Positions 61,324 to 64,000 of a stretch of 64,000 nucleotides of DNA are shown here, piece by piece; the first letter of the stretch is position 1, and the number at the start of each line of letters is the position of its first letter. The DNA lies in NCBI RefSeq assembly GCF_030272705.1, contig NZ_JARFYM010000002.1, positions 1 through 64,000 on the forward strand. The letters run 5' to 3'. The position numbers and the translations under genes were made by a program. The stretch comes from Rhizobium mayense. Lineage in GTDB: Bacteria > Pseudomonadota > Alphaproteobacteria > Rhizobiales > Rhizobiaceae. The notes below the pieces were generated by a model, which was given only the letters and a program-made list of their open reading frames with translations, did no database searches and was not told the origin of the DNA.

Positions 61324-62691
61324 GTGAGTGCACCGCAGGATAGCGACGAAATGAAACACGACATCGGATTTCTGAGCGTGGGCGAGCTTGGCAGCCGTTT
61401 CCGCGACGGTTCGCTGTCACCCGTCGATGTCGTGACTGCAGCGTTGGAGCGCATCGAAAGGCTCGAACCAAGCTTGAACGCCATTGCGCATGTCATGCGC
61501 GATGCAGCTTTGAAGGAAGCAGCCCGCGCAGCGGCCGACCTCAGGTCCGGGCGCGATCTCGGGCCGCTGCACGGCATTCCAGTTGCCATCAAGGATTTGA
61601 TCGAGGTCCGCGACGTAGCGACCGGTTTTGGCAGCCGCGTCCGCCCGCCCGCAATAGCGGCTGACGATGCGGAGCTTGTAAAGCGGCTGCGAGAGGCTGG
61701 CGCCATCATCCTCTGCAAGACCAATCTGCTCGAATATGCCTATGGCATCGCCCATCCGGATGTTGGCCAGACCAACAACCCGCACGATACACGCCGCACT
61801 TCGGGCGGCTCCAGCGGCGGTTCCGCAGCCGTGGTCGCGGCGGGCATCGTCCCCTTGGGCGTCGGCACGGATACCGGCGGATCGATCCGCATCCCCGCCT
61901 CCTATTGCGGGATCGTCGGATTGAAGCCGACCTTCGGGCTGGTACCGGTCGACGGTGTTTTCCCTCTGTCGCAAACGCTCGACCATGTCGGGCCGCTTGC
62001 CCGCAGCGTCACGGACGCCACGATCCTCTTGGAATATCTCTGCGGACAACCGTTCCGTCTGTCGCGGCCATCGCTGGAAGGCGTCACTATTGGCGTTCTT
62101 TCCTACCACGCCGACAGCCGAGAACTGACCCCAGCCGTGGCGGAAAACCTCAGGCAGGCGATCAAGACGCTGGAGGCACGCGGCGCCAGCGTCAAAACGA
62201 TCGATATCCCGTTGTTGGCCTCCGCGAATTCGGAGCTGCGAAAGATCATCAAGCCGGAGGCATCCCTTATCCATAGAGAACTCTATGCTGAAAATCCTGC
62301 AGGCTATGCGCCGAGAACTCGATCGCAAATCGAGGCCGGCTTCGATGTCAGCGCGGTGAATTACCTGCAAGCTCAGGATTTTCGCCTGCGGCTTCGCAAC
62401 GCGGTCGAGGCCCAATTCGCCGATGTCGATGTGCTGCTGAGTCCCAGCGTTCCCTTTCCCGCCCCTATCGAAGATCCGGAATTCACCGAGGAGGGCGAGG
62501 AAGGTGAAATGCTGTCGAGCGGCTTCGCCAACATGACCGGTCAACCGTCCATCAGCCTTCCCTGCGGCATGGACGGACATTTACCACTCGGTCTGCAACT
62601 CACCGGCTCATTCTGTAATGACGCCAAGCTGCTGCAAATCGCCCTTGGCGTCGAGGCGGCGCTCGCCGCCTACACGAGACCGGCCATCTGA
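61324..62691 (+). CDS. Amidase-signature-family amidohydrolase
   Basis: A 455-aa amidase with the Ser-cisSer-Lys triad: K90 in PVAIKDLIE, cis-Ser S164 in [10 protein letters not shown], nucleophile S187 in [16 protein letters not shown]. It hydrolyses an amide such as an aryl-acetamide or a carbamoyl compound; GatA is a more distant relative, and the usual GatBC partners are absent. GTG start at 61324 follows GGGGGGAATA. The 210-base gap after the hydrolase gene leaves open whether it belongs to the kyn operon or has its own promoter. Confidence 0.87.
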   Translation: MSAPQDSDEMKHDIGFLSVGELGSRFRDGSLSPVDVVTAALERIERLEPSLNAIAHVMRDAALKEAARAAADLRSGRDLGPLHGIPVAIKDLIEVRDVATGFGSRVRPPAIAADDAELVKRLREAGAIILCKTNLLEYAYGIAHPDVGQTNNPHDTRRTSGGSSGGSAAVVAAGIVPLGVGTDTGGSIRIPASYCGIVGLKPTFGLVPVDGVFPLSQTLDHVGPLARSVTDATILLEYLCGQPFRLSRPSLEGVTIGVLSYHADSRELTPAVAENLRQAIKTLEARGASVKTIDIPLLASANSELRKIIKPEASLIHRELYAENPAGYAPRTRSQIEAGFDVSAVNYLQAQDFRLRLRNAVEAQFADVDVLLSPSVPFPAPIEDPEFTEEGEEGEMLSSGFANMTGQPSISLPCGMDGHLPLGLQLTGSFCNDAKLLQIALGVEAALAAYTRPAI

Positions 62692-62697
62692 ACGCGC

Positions 62698-62723
62698 ATC
62701 TGTTATAGATCTATATAACAGAT
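62698..62723. promoter_or_regulatory. Perfect 10-bp inverted repeat, operator-like
   Basis: ATCTGTTATA (62698-62707) and TATAACAGAT (62714-62723) form a perfect inverted repeat with a 6-base spacer, and TATAGATCTATA (62704-62715) is a second palindrome nested inside it. It begins seven bases after the amidase stop. AT-rich arms and no U-run argue for a protein-binding site rather than a terminator. Confidence 0.6.
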
Positions 62724-62835
62724 GACATCTCGGCGTTACCGCGCATCGAACTTCGCGAGGAGTTATTCTCTCGCGGAGGCCATTTCGTAAAGAGAAATCT
62801 AATATTGCCAAAAGTGACTTCCGCCTAGATTTTAA

Positions 62836-62879
62836 CCTCTGCACTATATTGTGCAGAGGCGTTATATTGTGCTAGCACA
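62836..62879. promoter_or_regulatory. Tandem palindromes upstream of the peptide-binding-protein gene
   Basis: CCTCTGCAC/GTGCAGAGG (62836-62844 and 62851-62859) is a perfect 9-bp inverted repeat with a TATATT spacer. It is followed by the 12-bp palindrome TGTGCTAGCACA (62868-62879). The 10-mer TATATTGTGC occurs in both, at 62845-62854 and 62863-62872. This is 65-110 bases before the ATG at 62945 and probably binds a dedicated regulator. Confidence 0.6.
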
Positions 62880-62944
62880 GTCCCATCCGAAAAACTGCCG
62901 AGGGCGCGCAGACAGCGCGTTCTCAGTCGAAAAGGATGCCGTCG

Positions 62945-64000
62945 ATGACTTCACTGACGAGCTGGGCCAGCCTCTGTATGCGCTCGGCATTTCTGGTTGC
63001 GACACTGCTTTCCTCATCCGCCATGGCCGCCGATCTTCGCATCGGTTTGCGCGCCGATCCTGATGTCCTCGACCCAGCGCAGGGCACTTCGGTTGCGGGC
63101 CGCGTCGTTTTTGCAGCCCTCTGCGACAAGCTGATCGACATCACCGCCGACGGCAAATACCAGCCGCAACTTGCCGCCGCATGGTCTTGGTCACCGGACA
63201 ATTTGACCCTGACGCTGAAGCTACGTGAGCATGTGTTGTTCCAGGACGGCCAGCCCTTCGATGCCGCCGCCGTCAAGGCCAATCTCGATCGCTATCGCAC
63301 CGATCCGCTGTCCAAGCGCAAGACCGAGCTTAAGCCGGTCGCCAGCGTCGAGGTCGTCGACCCCTTGACCGTCAACATCAGGCTGAGCCATGCCTATGCG
63401 CCGCTCGTCAGCGTGTTGTCCGACCGCGCCGGCATGATGATGTCGCCGGCGGCGCTCACCAAGGAAGGCGCCAAGATCGGCGATCATCCCGTCTGTGCCG
63501 GGCCGTTCCAATTCGTCGAACGCGTTTCACAGGATCACATTCTGCTGAAGCGTTTCGATCAATATTGGAACAAGGATGCGATTCTGGTCGACTCGGTGAA
63601 TTACCGGATGATCCCCGACGACAGCGTGAGGCTGCTTAGCCTGCGCTCCGGCGACCTCGATCTGATCGAGCGCCTGTCGCCAAGCGATATTTCGACCGTC
63701 AAGAGCGACACGAACCTGAAAGTGATCGGTGGCCCCTCCACCGCCTTCGACCTTATTTCCATCAACACCAATCATGGCGATGACGCCAACAATCCGCTCG
63801 GCAAAAGCGAGAAGGTCCGTCAGGCCTTCGAACTGTCGCTCGACCGCAATGCCATCAACCAGGTGGCCTATGACGGTCTCTTCGTTCCGGGCAACCAACC
63901 GGAGCCGGTCGGCACGCAGTTCTATGATCCAGCCCATCCGGTGCCCGAGCGCGACGTCGCCAAGGCAAAGGCGCTGCTGGGCGAGGCCGGCACACCTCAT
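62945..64000 (+). CDS. Peptide ABC transporter substrate-binding protein, 3' truncated by window end
   Basis: The first 352 residues of an SBP family 5 protein; the frame is open to the window edge. A signal peptide (about 1-26, SSAMA|ADLRIG) is followed by LRADPDVLDPAQGTS, CDKLIDITADG, LKLREHVLFQDGQPFDAAAVKAN and ELSLDRNAINQVAYDG (quoted in parts). It aligns along its whole length with the binding protein at 14945, sharing many blocks such as VLSDRAGMM and VDPLTVNIRL/VDPTHVTFHL, so the two are paralogues. AAGGA lies before the ATG. Transporter partners would lie beyond the window. Ligand is probably a peptide. Confidence 0.88.
   Translation, partial: MTSLTSWASLCMRSAFLVATLLSSSAMAADLRIGLRADPDVLDPAQGTSVAGRVVFAALCDKLIDITADGKYQPQLAAAWSWSPDNLTLTLKLREHVLFQDGQPFDAAAVKANLDRYRTDPLSKRKTELKPVASVEVVDPLTVNIRLSHAYAPLVSVLSDRAGMMMSPAALTKEGAKIGDHPVCAGPFQFVERVSQDHILLKRFDQYWNKDAILVDSVNYRMIPDDSVRLLSLRSGDLDLIERLSPSDISTVKSDTNLKVIGGPSTAFDLISINTNHGDDANNPLGKSEKVRQAFELSLDRNAINQVAYDGLFVPGNQPEPVGTQFYDPAHPVPERDVAKAKALLGEAGTPH

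Noticed and set aside
61417..62580. 387-codon frame antisense to the amidase
   Set aside because: The amidase has the full Ser-cisSer-Lys triad; the reverse frame has no motif or start signal.
1..64000. CRISPR arrays, prophage, IS elements, tRNA or rRNA genes
   Set aside because: No regularly spaced repeats, transposase or integrase-like proteins, or tRNA-like cloverleaf sequence were noticed on reading; not verified by a dedicated search.

Overview
The window looks like an accessory or catabolic region of a Rhizobium-type alphaproteobacterium (Rhizobiaceae), GC-rich throughout. The evidence is a complete rhizobial L-rhamnose locus (rhaRSTPQUK divergent from rhaDI, with the long fused RhaD), rhizobial intergenic mosaic repeats, and a high density of ABC importers, short-chain dehydrogenases and one-gene regulators, as on rhizobial chromids or megaplasmids. 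No tRNA, rRNA, prophage, IS element or CRISPR array was recognised.

Layout. 1-6.0 kb: a Gfo/Idh/MocA oxidoreductase, a 49-aa membrane-type small protein, and a minus-strand catabolic operon (SDR, tartrate/malate-type dehydrogenase, semialdehyde dehydrogenase, HpcH/HpaI aldolase), with the apparent remnant of a GntR regulator upstream. 6.5-9.1 kb: metNIQ methionine importer with terminator. 9.4-13.0 kb: emrAB-type efflux pump with divergent TetR regulator. 13.0-21.2 kb: peptide ABC importer (binding protein, two permeases, fused double ATPase), a ROK regulator and a gamma-glutamyltransferase without signal peptide, suggesting import and internal cleavage of gamma-glutamyl peptides. 21.2-32.5 kb: a lone Phd-type antitoxin and the rhamnose locus.

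32.6-46.2 kb: small redox and stress genes, each near a local regulator: HD-domain protein, GlxA-type AraC regulator, tautomerase, SDRs, two LysR regulators, a glutathione transferase, a flavin split-barrel protein, an azoreductase with divergent HxlR regulator, a DUF4173 membrane protein with a two-component pair, and an AhpD-like protein with divergent AraC regulator. 46.4-47.6 kb: a solitary branched-chain amino-acid-type binding protein.

47.6-51.8 kb: a three-gene operon (Gfo/Idh/MocA dehydrogenase, DUF993 aldolase-like protein, sugar-phosphate-isomerase-like TIM barrel) beside a TetR regulator. The same perfect 14-bp palindrome stands before the operon and before the tetR gene. This defines a self-contained and apparently undescribed catabolic regulon.

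52.0-55.1 kb: VOC protein, TIGR03862-type flavoprotein, NAD-dependent epimerase. 55.3-62.7 kb: GntR regulator divergent from an ABC importer (binding protein, ATPase, permease) followed by kynureninase, a kynurenine-formamidase-like hydrolase and an amidase, best read as uptake and breakdown of a kynurenine-type compound. 62.7-64 kb: a dense set of palindromes, then a second peptide-binding protein, paralogous to the one near 15 kb and cut by the window end.

A theme seen across the window: binding-protein genes that head transporter operons are followed by a perfect GC-rich hairpin without a U-run, while those ending a transcript have a classical terminator.
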